Below are positions 44,918-55,236 of a stretch of 64,000 nt of DNA, in pieces (within the stretch, counting starts at the first letter, position 1; each line of letters opens with the position of its first letter). The notes beneath the pieces were generated by a model, which was not told the DNA's origin, made no database searches, and saw only the letters and a list, made by a program, of their open reading frames with translations. The translations under genes and the position numbers were made by a program. The stretch comes from Vesta saturnalis (Eukaryota; Arthropoda; Insecta; Coleoptera; Lampyridae), in contig JARFJB010000935.1 in NCBI GenBank assembly GCA_036346205.1, positions 504,001 to 568,000 of the forward strand, given 5' to 3'.

Positions 44918-45470
44918 TCAGCTAACATTTTCTCCAGTTCGCGATCGACGTACCTTTGCAACGCAGGAGATATGGGTAATACCTCTGCTTAATCGGAGAT
45001 GAGGTGGTTTTAATCTCATGCTCGACAAGATGAGTAATTCTATTTTCGATCCCATAGTCTCAAAGGTTTCTTTTATAAAGTTTTGGAGCGATTTCTGTTG
45101 ATCATCAGACAGATGTTCCACGTCCTGAATGGCGTTAACAACGCAACGAGGGGTTTGAGGAAAACTCCCATTCACCGTGACGTAAATCTGGGACAATACC
45201 CATTTTCGCCAGAAGTCGGTACCTAATATAAGAGAATTGGGGATGGACGGTACCACTAGGACTTCCATTACGCAGGTTTTCTTTCGTAAGACAAACGGTA
45301 CAAAACAGTACCTAGGCTGGCACATTCGTTACCATTTGCAACTATGCAAGATTTCGCGCGAGCTGTGTTAATCTTACAGCGATCTTTTAGGAGTTCCCAA
45401 CCTTCTTTTCCTATTACGGTATGAAGCTCCGGAATCTAACAGACCCAGCACTTGACTGCCAAAACGGACA
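44918..45470 (-). pseudogene. Gypsy aspartic protease and protease-RT linker
   Basis: LGLLDSGASYRN near 45,440 carries the D-S-G active site of retropepsins, downstream of the zinc knuckles. The second part (VPSIPNSLILGTDFWRKW, 45,250) is the conserved I.G.D hairpin (IPNSLILGTDF). Several stops separate the two. The linker up to the RT shows LSDDQQKSLQNFIKETF, as is common between protease and RT. Confidence 0.82.
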
Positions 45471-45594
45471 CCTTAAGATAAGGCCTTTCGTCATGACCGA
45501 CGCTGGCCAGAATAAAATTTAGAAGAATTTGTTGGTGGTCGTTCTCCGGAAGAGTTTCAGACTGTTCCGTTAAGGGACAGAGTTAATCGACCTC

Positions 45595-47053
45595 TTAACT
45601 GCGCTGGTTGGAGTTTAAACGACACGTAGGGCAAGACTTTGTCGTGAAGTTAGGTTTTCCGCAGCGATAGCAGTGTACCCGCTTGGGTTGAGGGCAGTTA
45701 ACCGATCGATGATTAAGACCGTCACAGTTCCAGCAAACGATTGATGCTACTTCTATAGCGGGTTGTTCCGAGACTTGGGTTTCAACAGTGAGGTCAGTTG
45801 AGGTCAGCGACGCGGCTCTAGATAGTAGGCGCACCGATTTCTGATACGCCAAATCGGGCTCTAGTATATTTTAGTGTTCGAAGGTGGAGGCTTAAATTTG
45901 GTTGTGCGTATGTGAGTATCCTCTAACTGCTTACAAACGTGAACCAGTTCAGCGATAGTAGGGATAAAGTGTAACGTCAATTGCGATTGTAAATACGGTA
46001 ATAAATTGCGCTTAATCCGACTAAGTCGAGTGGTTTCTAGCGGGAGGAGGAAATCTCCTGAACAGATTTTCCATCATGGCAATATATATCGCGACAGGTT
46101 CGTCCAGACCCTGGGTTCGATTTCGCACTTCGTCCCACAGACTTTCCTCATAATCGCATGGAAGAAACGTATGTCGCAAGGCACTGATGAGTTCATCCCA
46201 ACACGTAAGGGTGTCACGCACTGACCGATACCAGATCAATGCATTGCCCGAAAAGAGTTCAACGGCCGAAACAAATAATTGATCTTTACTGACGCCTCTT
46301 GAAAGGCGTAATTCTTCGACGCGTTCTAGAAAACTCGAGAGATTGGAATCTCCACTAAACTTAAGGTTCCATTTCGTGATGGCAACATAATTCCCTAAGG
46401 GTTGGACGTTGGCGGTACCACTTTTGTGCTACTGCACCTTGGACTGCCGAAGTGGGGTGTCGAACTGTGTGCAACTGTTGAATGGAGAATAGGACTATTA
46501 TTGTCAGCAAAACGTACCGTTGGAGAGAGTGTCAAAGATCCTGAAACCTTTCGGTCACAAACCGGGATTGACCTTCCGCCGCGCGAGAAACAATAGGTTC
46601 ATCATCCAGTGTAATCAAATTAGGTTCCTCAATTATACCGGCATGACTTCCTTTATTATCGGACTGAAATTTGCTTTGCAGGTCGTCCATGACATTTAAG
46701 CATTGGTTCTTTAACTTATCCATAGTGCCAGACCGTTCCGTTGTAGGACTAATTCTATCTAAACGACCGTAAACATGTAAGAGTCGGGTTTGAAGCCGTT
46801 CGGATGCACTATCGGGTTGAGTGGCCCGGTATACTTGTACTTCCGCGCTAAGAAGAACCAGTTTATCCGAGCAAACTAAAATTTCCTCATCAGCATTCAG
46901 ATTTATTTCGGGAAAACTAAAATTATTAAGTTTTTCAACACGAAACCTAGCTCGTAATAGTTTCCTCTTATCAAGTGCCGACCCATCGCACGTGATACCA
47001 CGAACAGATAGTTCGTATTCAACTTCGTCAAGTAATAACTTATCGACGTTCAT
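45595..47053 (-). pseudogene. Gypsy gag (capsid and zinc knuckles)
   Basis: The likely start is ATG at 47,053 (MNVDKLLLDEVEYELSVRGI), chosen because upstream residues in that frame are hydrophobic leader-like and lie in the 5' untranslated region. The capsid core is seen at 46,239-46,021 as WYRSVRDTLTCWDELISALRHTFLP, an LIW...W..L...F..F block. The nucleocapsid has two knuckles: CWNCDGLNHRSVNC and CYRCGKPNFTTKSC (about 45,740-45,610). Frame breaks occur near 46,530 and 45,900-46,000. Confidence 0.85.
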
Positions 47054-47147
47054 CGTTTGAACAAAACAGAAAATCAACAACAAAACAAAAAATTGAATGT
47101 CGCGTAGAGAAAAAACAATGAACCAGGAACACAATCACAAATATAGA

Positions 47148-47178
47148 CGCGGTGCCCCACACGAGGGCGTCAAATTTC
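47148..47178 (-). promoter_or_regulatory. probable primer-binding site
   Basis: Directly inside the 5' LTR the minus strand reads TTTGACGCCCTCGTGTGGGG, resembling the TGGCGCCCAACGTGGGGC (tRNA-Lys) primer sites of Osvaldo-type Gypsy elements. Confidence 0.45.
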
Positions 47179-47181
47179 CTT

Positions 47182-49062
47182 TGCTACCCCAGATAGAAAG
47201 AAACGAACAATGAAGGTAGAAGGATAATAGGCAGGTAGCTTATTGGGCGGTGGAAAAAAGGGTTCGTGGCCAGCTAAACAGTCGGGAAGGATCGTGGGTG
47301 ACTGATATTTAAAGAAAGACAATAAAGGGCGCCAGAAGCTTAATTATATGTTTTTTTGAATACACGAACCTTCGAAACGATTTCACACTACTTCAGCTTC
47401 ATAAGTAATTTAGGACCCGTAAGCGTACACAAAAGGAAGGATAAAGTAATAAGAAAGGTTTAATTGTATAACCAAAACTTAAATGGATGAGGACGATAAA
47501 TATTAAATTCAATTTATAACAAACGGAAATTTAATTTTTAATCTGGTTTGTTTTCTATTAGCAAAGATCTGAGGAGATCAGATATCTTAAAGATTAGTAC
47601 AAAATATATCTATATACAAAAAGAAATTACCGTAACTAAAATCCAAATAACACAAGAAATTATATTAACGGCGCGAACAATCGACGCAGTGGCTAACATA
47701 ATGATCCACAAAATTTTATCATCTAATTATAATACAAAAACCCAGTACTCGGATAGGCCTCGCAAACTCAAAATACACATACTTAATATTTCAAAAAACG
47801 CAAAAAAGTAAATTGTTCTAGCCTCACATACAGATAGCAGGACAAATAAATCATGAGTATTATCAAAAAAATTATGAATTTACTTCTACGCGAAAGGGGG
47901 TGAATTACAATAATGAAACAAAACTAAAGGGGTTCAAAACATCCCAAAATAATGATTCTTAATTATGACTCTTATCACCTAAATAACTGCTTAGTGACAA
48001 TAAAGCGTCGTCAACGATAAGCATGTTGAACATGGATAGGTGTAAATTGTACTTTATACAGAAGAAAGCTATACGTTACATCAATTAATATAATGCATGA
48101 GTCAAGCAACGGTAGAGTGTGCAATGTAACACACAAGTAGGTATGTATTTACACAACAAAAAAAAAGAAACGGAGCAAAGTGACACATAAAAATAACTAA
48201 CTTGGGTAGGTAAGTAGGTACACAATAATTGACTGTTATAATATTTGATACACACAACAAATTTCTTTTAGGTTAACAAAGCATGTAGAACAAAGTTGGA
48301 CGGTGAATCATCAACACATAAAATCACAATATCCAGAACTGTAGGTGGATGGACAACGGACAAAACACAACACAGATCTGACCTTAGGCAAGTACTGTTA
48401 CTCCAGTAGTTGAACTGCTTATAATCGGTGGGTTTTCAGAGAATAGTGTAACATCAGTATATCGTGGTACTATAATAATACATCAACCGTGGCATGATAG
48501 TTACCCTACCGGCTCTACGGTGTAGTGCGAGCCTTTGGAGAAGGTATCGACACAATTGAAGCTTGTCCACGAGTGGTAAATAATAGGGTAATAGTAAGGT
48601 AGTAATAATGCCCTACGGTGGAATGTGCACCCGATAAAGAACTTGCGAATTGTGTGGTTTCTTTTTAATCCTCGAATCGAGAAAATAATTAAGATAATAC
48701 CAGAACCACAATAACGGCTTAATTATTTTAATTTCTAAAGGCCACTAATCTTTCAGATCCCCTTTTTGATAGGGCGATTTTTAATTAAAGAAATCAAGTA
48801 AAGAAAATGGCATCCACACAATTCAACCTTCTAATCTCAATGTCAAAAATTGTTAGCGGAAGACGTTGAGGGGAGAATTTTTCACCGGAAGTGCATTATA
48901 GAATTGTCAGTAACAGTAATAAAAATTAAAAATTACCAAAGAATTTGTTTATTTACTACATTTGTCAATTTTTGATGAATAGGCAACCCACAATACACAC
49001 ATGTACCGACAACTAATACCTAACTACAGAAAATTTGCAAGAATTGCCAATTAAACGTAACA
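47182..49062 (-). repeat. Gypsy 5' LTR
   Basis: TGTTACGTTTAATT (minus-strand start at 49,062) to GGGGTAGCA at 47,182. It is the partner of 40,469-42,349. Its inner end carries one difference (TAGCA against TAACA). Confidence 0.93.
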
Positions 49063-49066
49063 ATCT
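49063..49066. other. target-site duplication ATCT (right)
   Basis: Matches 40,465-40,468 and confirms the ends of the Gypsy element. Confidence 0.85.
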
Positions 49067-49726
49067 TCTGGGTTCGAGTTGGTTTCAGGTGTTCCTGTTT
49101 GGCGATTCTAGCCATTTAGTGTAATTCACTAAAACCTATTGTTTAGTAACACTTGCTAGAAAATTAATAATGGCCCCACGTGTTATATTAAGTGCAATTA
49201 AACAAAATATAGTCGAATTAGATCAAGATGTTAATTGTCTTGATAATGATGTGCGGGATTTACTGAGTTGATTTGACAAGTAAGTGATAAATTACGATTC
49301 CTAATACATATACCAATTATTGGCGTTGTATATAAATCATTTAACATTCATTTTGAATGAAGTTATATTTCAAAATTGCAAGGAATAATAATGAGAGATC
49401 CAAAAAAGAAACAATTTTTAAGGTACGTTGTGAAATTTAATTATTTTGAATTGGTACTTGACACATGCACATTTTTTTGTTTTGGATTCAATTTTAGGGT
49501 ATAAACTTCGTTTACTACAAAAATGTCAAATGACAAACGTTATAAATGCCATTCTGTGCATGTGGCTAAAGTACCAATTCAAAATGGTTAAATTTAACAG
49601 CCTACCCTAACTGGTTTTCTTCTGATCTCTCGATACTTAAGTATATTATATATAAACGGAAAATCTTTATTTACATACAAATATCAAACGCGGCCTGAAT
49701 AGATTGATTAATAAAGCTAATTGAAT
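49067..49726. other. spacer with a short unassigned frame
   Basis: A 33-codon plus-strand frame begins MAPRVILSAIKQNIVELDQ at 49,171 and stops at DLLS. It is not recognised. The rest is AT-rich, and the 3' end of the next piggyBac must lie here although no TTAA-linked terminal repeat was identified. Confidence 0.35.
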
Positions 49727-51134
49727 TTATAAGGAGTGGGTGGCTAATTGTAATCTTCTTGTATTGCGTGCAACGTTGTCCTTTTCGCAAAGCTGATCTA
49801 CAAGATCAACGCCTACTTTCGACATGTTATAGAATTTCACGATCTCCGGTTTCTGATTTTCTTCAGTCGAAATATCTATTGCGCCATCAAAGTGCATACT
49901 AGATAATAATAGCACAACTGCTGATGGCTTGGTACAGTAAGACACTATTGTACAGTCATTTTGAAATCCGAATATAGACGTTCGTGTCGTTCTATCTTTT
50001 CTTGGTAACAACTCTTTTGGTACTTCTCTTTGGTTTTTGCGAATTGTTCCAACATATGTTAGATTTTTCTGCTTCAACTTTTTTACTAATGATAAACTGG
50101 AGAACCAATTATCACCGGTGATATTCCTGTTTGTATTCTGTACCGGCTCTGTCAAGCGTAAAACAATGTCTTCTGCCGAATTACTTACACGGTACGGTCC
50201 GTCAGGCTGTCTTCCAACATATGGTTCCAGATTGAGAGTATAGGCTGTACGGCTATCAACCAACGCGAAAACTTTCAAGCCATACCTTGCAGGTTTGCTG
50301 GGTATATATTGGCGAAATTGGCACCTGCCTCTAAAAGCTAGCAATTGCTCATCGACGGTTAGATATTCTCCAGGTGTATAGTATTTTTGACAATTGTTAG
50401 TGAATATAGTCATTACTTCCCTAATAGGGGCTAATTTGTCAATGTCTAGCCTCTGTAATCTGTCATTGATATCATCGAATCGAATACATCGCAGCAAAAA
50501 TCTAAAACGTTTTTCGCTCATCGATAAATAACACGATTCTAGACCATTCCCAGTCGAATTATCCCACAAGTCACTAAGATTCTTCCTAGAACAACGCAAA
50601 GAGCCTATCAGGAGGAGAAGCCCAAGGAAAGCTTTCAGCTCAACAATATCCATATGTCTCGCATCTCTTTCACGAGAAAAATTGTCTTTCACTGTATCTA
50701 TGAATGTCTTTGTACAAGTGGTTATAATCCTCAGAATGGCGTCATCAAAAAATAATACAAAAATGTCGATTTCATTTTTTGTTTCTCGGGATTTGTTTTT
50801 CGGTCCAGGTAAGTGAGTAATAATATTACAAGCTCTGGTTCTAATATTGGATGGTTGTCGAGGATGTTTCTGTCATCTTGTTATACCATATTTAGCGACA
50901 AAACAAAGTCTATCTACATGGTCATTATTTGTCATCTTCAGATTCTGAAACGCTGACGCCCTGTTCAGAATTTGTGTCTGCTGTATTTTCTTCGATACAG
51001 TCTTCTTCGTGATGGTCGCTGTTGTCATCGGGTGACTCATTACCGCTTTCATCGCCGCTAAGAAGGTCATACCATTCCATCAATTTGTTTGGATCTTTGC
51101 TGTACTCGATTTTTAGTTTTTTCAGTTCAGACAT
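49727..51134 (-). pseudogene. piggyBac transposase, almost complete
   Basis: On the minus strand the gene starts at 51,134 (MSELKKLKIEYSKDP) with an acidic N-terminus (SGDESGNESPDDNSDHHEEDC). After frame breaks near 50,925 come ITHLPGPKNKSRETKNEIDIFVLFFDDAIL and, from 50,692, a 321-codon open frame: LGLLLLIGSLRCSRKNLSDLW, LTVDEQLLAFRGRCQFRQYIPSKPARYG (first catalytic Asp), NRNITGDNWFSSLSLVKKLK (second), VVLLLSSMHFDGAI, and MSKVGVDLVDQLCEKDNVARNTRR (the last). The frame ends at 49,727 just after NTRR, so about 100 C-terminal residues with the zinc-binding tail are lost. It is a different lineage from the copy at 1.7-3.3 kb. Confidence 0.92.
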
Positions 51135-51233
51135 TTTACAATTTTTTCGGAAACTATAAAAATCCATGTGAAAAAATATTGAAAAAATAATAAAGTTAAT
51201 AATATATACCTGCTTGCCAATAGTAACGTAGTT

Positions 51234-51249
51234 AGTCGCGCGGGTGACA
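51234..51249 (+). repeat. piggyBac internal inverted repeat
   Basis: AGTCGCGCGGGTGACA, an exact inverted copy of part of the terminal repeat at 51,422-51,437, 172 bp inside it and 100 bp upstream of the transposase start. Confidence 0.8.
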
Positions 51250-51421
51250 AATGTCAATCAGTGGAAAATATGCGACAACAATAACACTACCACGTTGAAT
51301 CAAACACAACTGACAAGCATAAACTACTAATCCTATATAAATAGGAAGGTACATGGGAGGGGGTGTCACAGAACCGCACCAATCAAATGGAATGGCCGGA
51401 AGTATTGGCATGGTTGACCCC

Positions 51422-51450
51422 TGTCACCCGCGCGACTAAAGTAGGGTTAA
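51422..51450 (-). repeat. piggyBac 5' terminal repeat and TTAA target
   Basis: On the minus strand TTAA (51,447-51,450) is followed directly by CCCTACTTTAGTCGCGCGGG. The 16-bp segment AGTCGCGCGGGTGACA is present here in minus orientation (51,422-51,437) and in plus orientation at 51,234-51,249, the terminal plus internal inverted-repeat layout known for piggyBac ends. Confidence 0.8.
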
Positions 51451-51801
51451 GTTTTCTTTTACTTGTGGTATATGCACAAATATTTATAGGGATAATCAAC
51501 TTTTTGAGGTATTAGATTTATTATAAAATTTACATTTTGTGTTTAAGATCTATTGTTTTAGAGATAAGCTTTGATAATCATCAGCAATTTATGTGACCGA
51601 AACATGTCAGCAAGTAGTAACCTTTTGATTAATATACAACTTGGGTGTCAGACTAGGTGCTAATTTCATCTTTTATAAAATAGACCACACATAATGTGTG
51701 TATGGAATCATTGAACAAACTATCACATTTCCCCATTACAATCACTGCACAATTTTTTTCTTGAATTCTTGACCGACATATTCACAGATTAAAAAAAAAC
51801 T
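51451..51801. other. spacer / possible 3' untranslated region
   Basis: AT-rich, non-coding. The minus-strand exon ends at 51,802, so this may hold its 3' untranslated region; no AATAAA was seen close to the stop codon on that strand. Confidence 0.35.
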
Positions 51802-52104
51802 TTATACATCTAAATTGTCTAGTATCTGTAACATGTTTTCGGCATTTCTTGTATCATGTCTTATTTTCTCTAAGTTATTTGTAGCTTCTGCTAATTCGAC
51901 ACCTAGACGCTCCACACGAGACACTTGTGACACTCCACTTCGTATATACACGTTTAAAATTTGACGCAACCACTTAACACTGTTAATTTTAAACTGTTCC
52001 AAGGTACTGGAAGGATGTATTCCGGCTTCCTCCTCAGCGATTAGCATCAAATTTTTCCCTCCATATTGTACTGGAGTTGCTATGATAGTCGTTGCAGGGT
52101 AATG
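51802..52104 (-). CDS. candidate host-gene 3' terminal exon
   Basis: A 100-residue segment that looks like a real conserved protein rather than a transposon. On the minus strand a strong splice acceptor (pyrimidine-rich ATCTTTTCAG) ends at 52,105 and the frame runs open to a stop at 51,802. It begins HYPATTIIATPVQYGGKNL and contains LMLIAEEEAGIHPSSTLEQF, KWLRQILNVYIRSGVSQVS and a heptad-like helical end (VELAEATNNLEKIRHDTRNAENMLQILDNL) that may form a coiled coil. I cannot name the protein. No stops or shifts occur, unlike in all neighbouring relics. Upstream exons were not identified and may lie beyond the repeats to the right. Confidence 0.5.
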   Translation of the reverse strand, partial: HYPATTIIATPVQYGGKNLMLIAEEEAGIHPSSTLEQFKINSVKWLRQILNVYIRSGVSQVSRVERLGVELAEATNNLEKIRHDTRNAENMLQILDNLDV

Positions 52105-54050
52105 CTGAAAAGATAGTAATGGAATAATCAGTACATGAGAACTAAATTAAGTAACATATACTTGCAACTGAAAAGAAAATATTCAACAAATGTAAATTTA
52201 TTTCAAACAAGGTTAACCTTACATTCTTGGCCAAAAGGAATGCATTAAATACAGCGCTTTGAATGGTGCAGCTTTATATTAATTGCTTACAAGTTACACT
52301 ACTACTACTTCTATTTAAAAAATCACAAATACTGTTTTTTATTTGAATGGCACCTTTTTATTAATATCTAAAGCTTAAACATTTTTTAAAACTAATTACG
52401 CACATCATATGTACAAGGACTGATTTTTAACTTGAATGGTAGCTTCTTATTGATATTTAAAAACATAAACACATGAAAAAGACTAGTTTTTCAAGCGCTT
52501 CAGTATTATTTTTATACATCAAGTACCCGGCCTGCAACAAAGTAATGCAATTAGCTTAACGATGCGTTTGCGTTTTTTTTCTCACATTTATCAGAAATGT
52601 AGATATTAATACTTTTTTTATTGGTTTACACAATTTTTATAACGAAGATTTTGATAAAAGAGGTCTAGAGTAACAAGTTATATTTTTTTTGTATAATTTC
52701 AAACGTTTGAAAAGAAAGTAAAATTTCACAATTTCTTTCAGTTGTATCTAAAATTGTTTATATGTAGAACTGGATCAGTTTACGACACACTTATTAAAAG
52801 AATAGTTTCATTTAAAAAAAATGTAACGCGTGCAAACGTATAAAGTTTTTTACATTCATGAATAAAGCTTTTCTTTGAATTTCACGCTCTAAATGAACCT
52901 GATTATTATGTAGAACAACATTCCGCCCTCTGCTAAATATATAAAATATAAATATAAAAAGGTTAAAAGAAAATTTTATACATAAAAGCAATCCAGACAA
53001 AATAGTTATTTTTGTATTCAGTGTGCAAAATGAGTGTTTTGTAAATGGCACATGAGAGTGTTAAAAATTCATTCAAATGTGTCATAAAACATGAATTTTA
53101 CCACGAAATACAAACAATATCTTTTCTATAACTGTTATATTTGAGAATTTCTTTGAACTTTGTTAAAAAATTCAAATGAATCGCCCCGTATTTCCAAAAT
53201 GTTGCAACATAAATCGTATCTATGGGGACATCATGTTTAACAATGCTAGTTTTATTAATATCAATAGTATAAATAAAAAGGGGTAGTTACATATTTGTAT
53301 TACAGTTTGGAATATTAGTAGTAGTATTGGTAAAATTAACTATATTGTCTTATTTAATATTTGTTAGTTTTCCCTAAATTAAAAGTATCATTTGGGTATT
53401 TTTTAATTCAAGTGATTGATTATTGCAATTTATTTTGCGCCTTAGTGTGCAAAATGTTTTGCGTGTGTTGCCACGGGCAACGTGAAAAAGTAGCTTGCAA
53501 TTAAAAAACTGACATTTCGCACACTGATATTAATAAAAAGATTATAAATATTTTTGAGTTATAGAAAAAAAAAATTTTTATTTCAAAAAAACAAAAATGC
53601 ATTTTTCGAAGGAGGGAAATCGTGTATTAATAAATTCAAACGTTTTTTTTTTCGATAGCATTCAGAGTAAAATTATACCCCCAAAAATAATTTTAAATAT
53701 AAGCCTCTGGTATAGGAATCATAAAAACAATCCAGATAAAAATTTTTTATTTCAAACTAATTTTTCTAAAAGATCAATTTAATTTCACATCTCCCCTGCC
53801 TCGCTAAGCTGAAGGTCCTTCATTTTTCTATTCATTTCATAACATTCCAAATCCAGGCTAATTCTTCTAATGCCTTCAGTAAATCCTCCAACCTCTTCTT
53901 TCTTTCTCTAATCAATAATGTCTTTTCTTTTCTTTCTCTTCTTATCGTGCATTCTACTAATTCTGATTTACTGAATCGCGCACCCGCCTTTTATTATACA
54001 TCTGTGTGTGTATCCATGAAAACCGTATACCTTGAAACATCCATTTTACC
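52105..54050. other. AT-rich intron or spacer
   Basis: Nearly 2 kb without recognised content. If the exon at 51.8 kb is real this is at least partly its upstream intron. A frame at 52,812-52,930 (minus) opens after an acceptor-like TTTAGCAG (NQVHLEREIQRKALFMNVKNF) but stops soon and is not in a convincing exon context. Confidence 0.35.
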
Positions 54051-54052
54051 CC

Positions 54053-54655
54053 CATCATGAACTGATTCTATTTTTCGATTTCTGAAATTGCATTCTGATG
54101 ATAATGACCTTGACATATCTAATTTTATATCACCTTAAACACATTTCCCCCCAAAAGTTTGAACTGGCTCTAAACATTCTCTTTCTCTCTCTCTATCTCA
54201 CTCCAGATGACCTTGACATAAACTGATTCTATATTTTTAAATTTCTAAGAATTGAATTATGATGATGACCTTGACATATCTATTATTAGATCACCTTGAA
54301 CAAATTTCCCGCCAAGAGTTTAAACTGGCTCCAAACATTTTGTCTCTTTCTCTCACTACAGGTGACCTTGACATGAACTGATTCTATTCTTAGATTTCTA
54401 AGAATGGCATTATGATGATGATGACATTGAGATATCTGTTTTTAGATCGCCTTGAACAAATTTCCCCCCAAAAGTTTGAACATTCTCTCTCTCCTTCTCC
54501 CTCAGTCCAGATGACCTTGACATGAACTGATCCTATTTTTTTAGATTTATAAGAATTGCATTATGATGATGATGACCTTGACATATCTGTTTTTAGATCA
54601 CCTTGAACAAATTTCCCGCCAAAAGCTTAAACTGGCTTCAAGAGCTCAAAACATT
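54053..54655 (+). repeat. tandem array, ~150-160 bp unit, 4 copies
   Basis: Four diverged copies (starting near 54,053, 54,206, 54,359 and 54,510). Each has TGACCTTGACAT.AACTGATTC, a TTAGATTTCTAAGAATTG-like segment, ATGATGATGACCTTGACATAT, AGATCACCTTGAACAAATTT and TTTGAACTGGCTC..AACATTCTCT, and ends in a short CT run. TGACCTTGA (reverse of TCAAGGTCA) is exact at 54,105, 54,208, 54,266, 54,363, 54,512 and 54,573, with another beyond the array at 54,833. Confidence 0.85.
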
Positions 54656-54678
54656 CTCTCTCTCTCTCTACTCTCTCT

Positions 54679-54710
<32 letters not shown>

Positions 54711-54765
54711 ATCTCTCTCTACTATCTCTCTCTCTCTTTCTTTTTCTCTCTCCATACATTCTATC
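54651..54765 (+). repeat. (CT)n-rich tract
   Basis: An expanded CTCT run with few interruptions that extends the CT tail of the last tandem unit. Confidence 0.9.
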
Positions 54766-55236
54766 TCTCACTCACACACTTACGGTTCGCATGAAAATTC
54801 GACATAACCTCATATACTAAGCAATAGGCGAGTGACCTTGAACTGGTACAGAAACTATCCTATATCACTACTAAGAAACTACAAGCTACTCAGAATAGAA
54901 AGGAAAAGGAATTAAAGCGACTCAAAACACCTAAAATGGAGTCTGATGCTTCTAACGGACAAGAAGCGTATACCAAGGGAGAAATTTAAACCAGTTTGTC
55001 TGACACAGAGGTTTGATTTTGTGGTAACTTTTTTTTATTTATAAATTAATCATTGTGTGACCTTATCCACATGGGTTCTACCATCAAAATCACACAGGTT
55101 TGATGCCGATGTCGGTGCTAAAGGAAAAGCATTTACTTTTAACATTTTAGTTTCATAACCTTGTTGTTCTACTGAGCTTGACCTTCCAGTTATAAAGAAA
55201 ACTAGTCTAATGAGACTTAAACTACCATAATCAGAA
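54766..55236. other. spacer before the hAT-like relic
   Basis: No clear gene. Around 55,085-55,200 faint similarity in two plus frames (FDADVGAKGKAFTFNIL, KKTSLMRLKLP) suggests the N-terminal part of the following family. Confidence 0.35.

Larger units (their letters stand above)
40469..49062 (-). mobile_element. complete Gypsy (Ty3) LTR retrotransposon
   Basis: An 8,594-bp element with two 1,881-bp LTRs, a 4,832-bp interior coding gag-protease-RT-RNase H-integrase on the minus strand, terminal TG...CA, and a 4-bp ATCT target duplication, the size usual for Gypsy. No envelope gene is seen after integrase. The domain order (integrase after RNase H) excludes Copia. LTRs are very similar and differ mostly by homopolymer length, so the insertion is recent. 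Confidence 0.93.

Noticed and set aside
42350..47181. An envelope gene making the Gypsy element an errantivirus
   Set aside because: Nothing is seen between integrase and the 3' LTR except about 175 bp of non-coding sequence.
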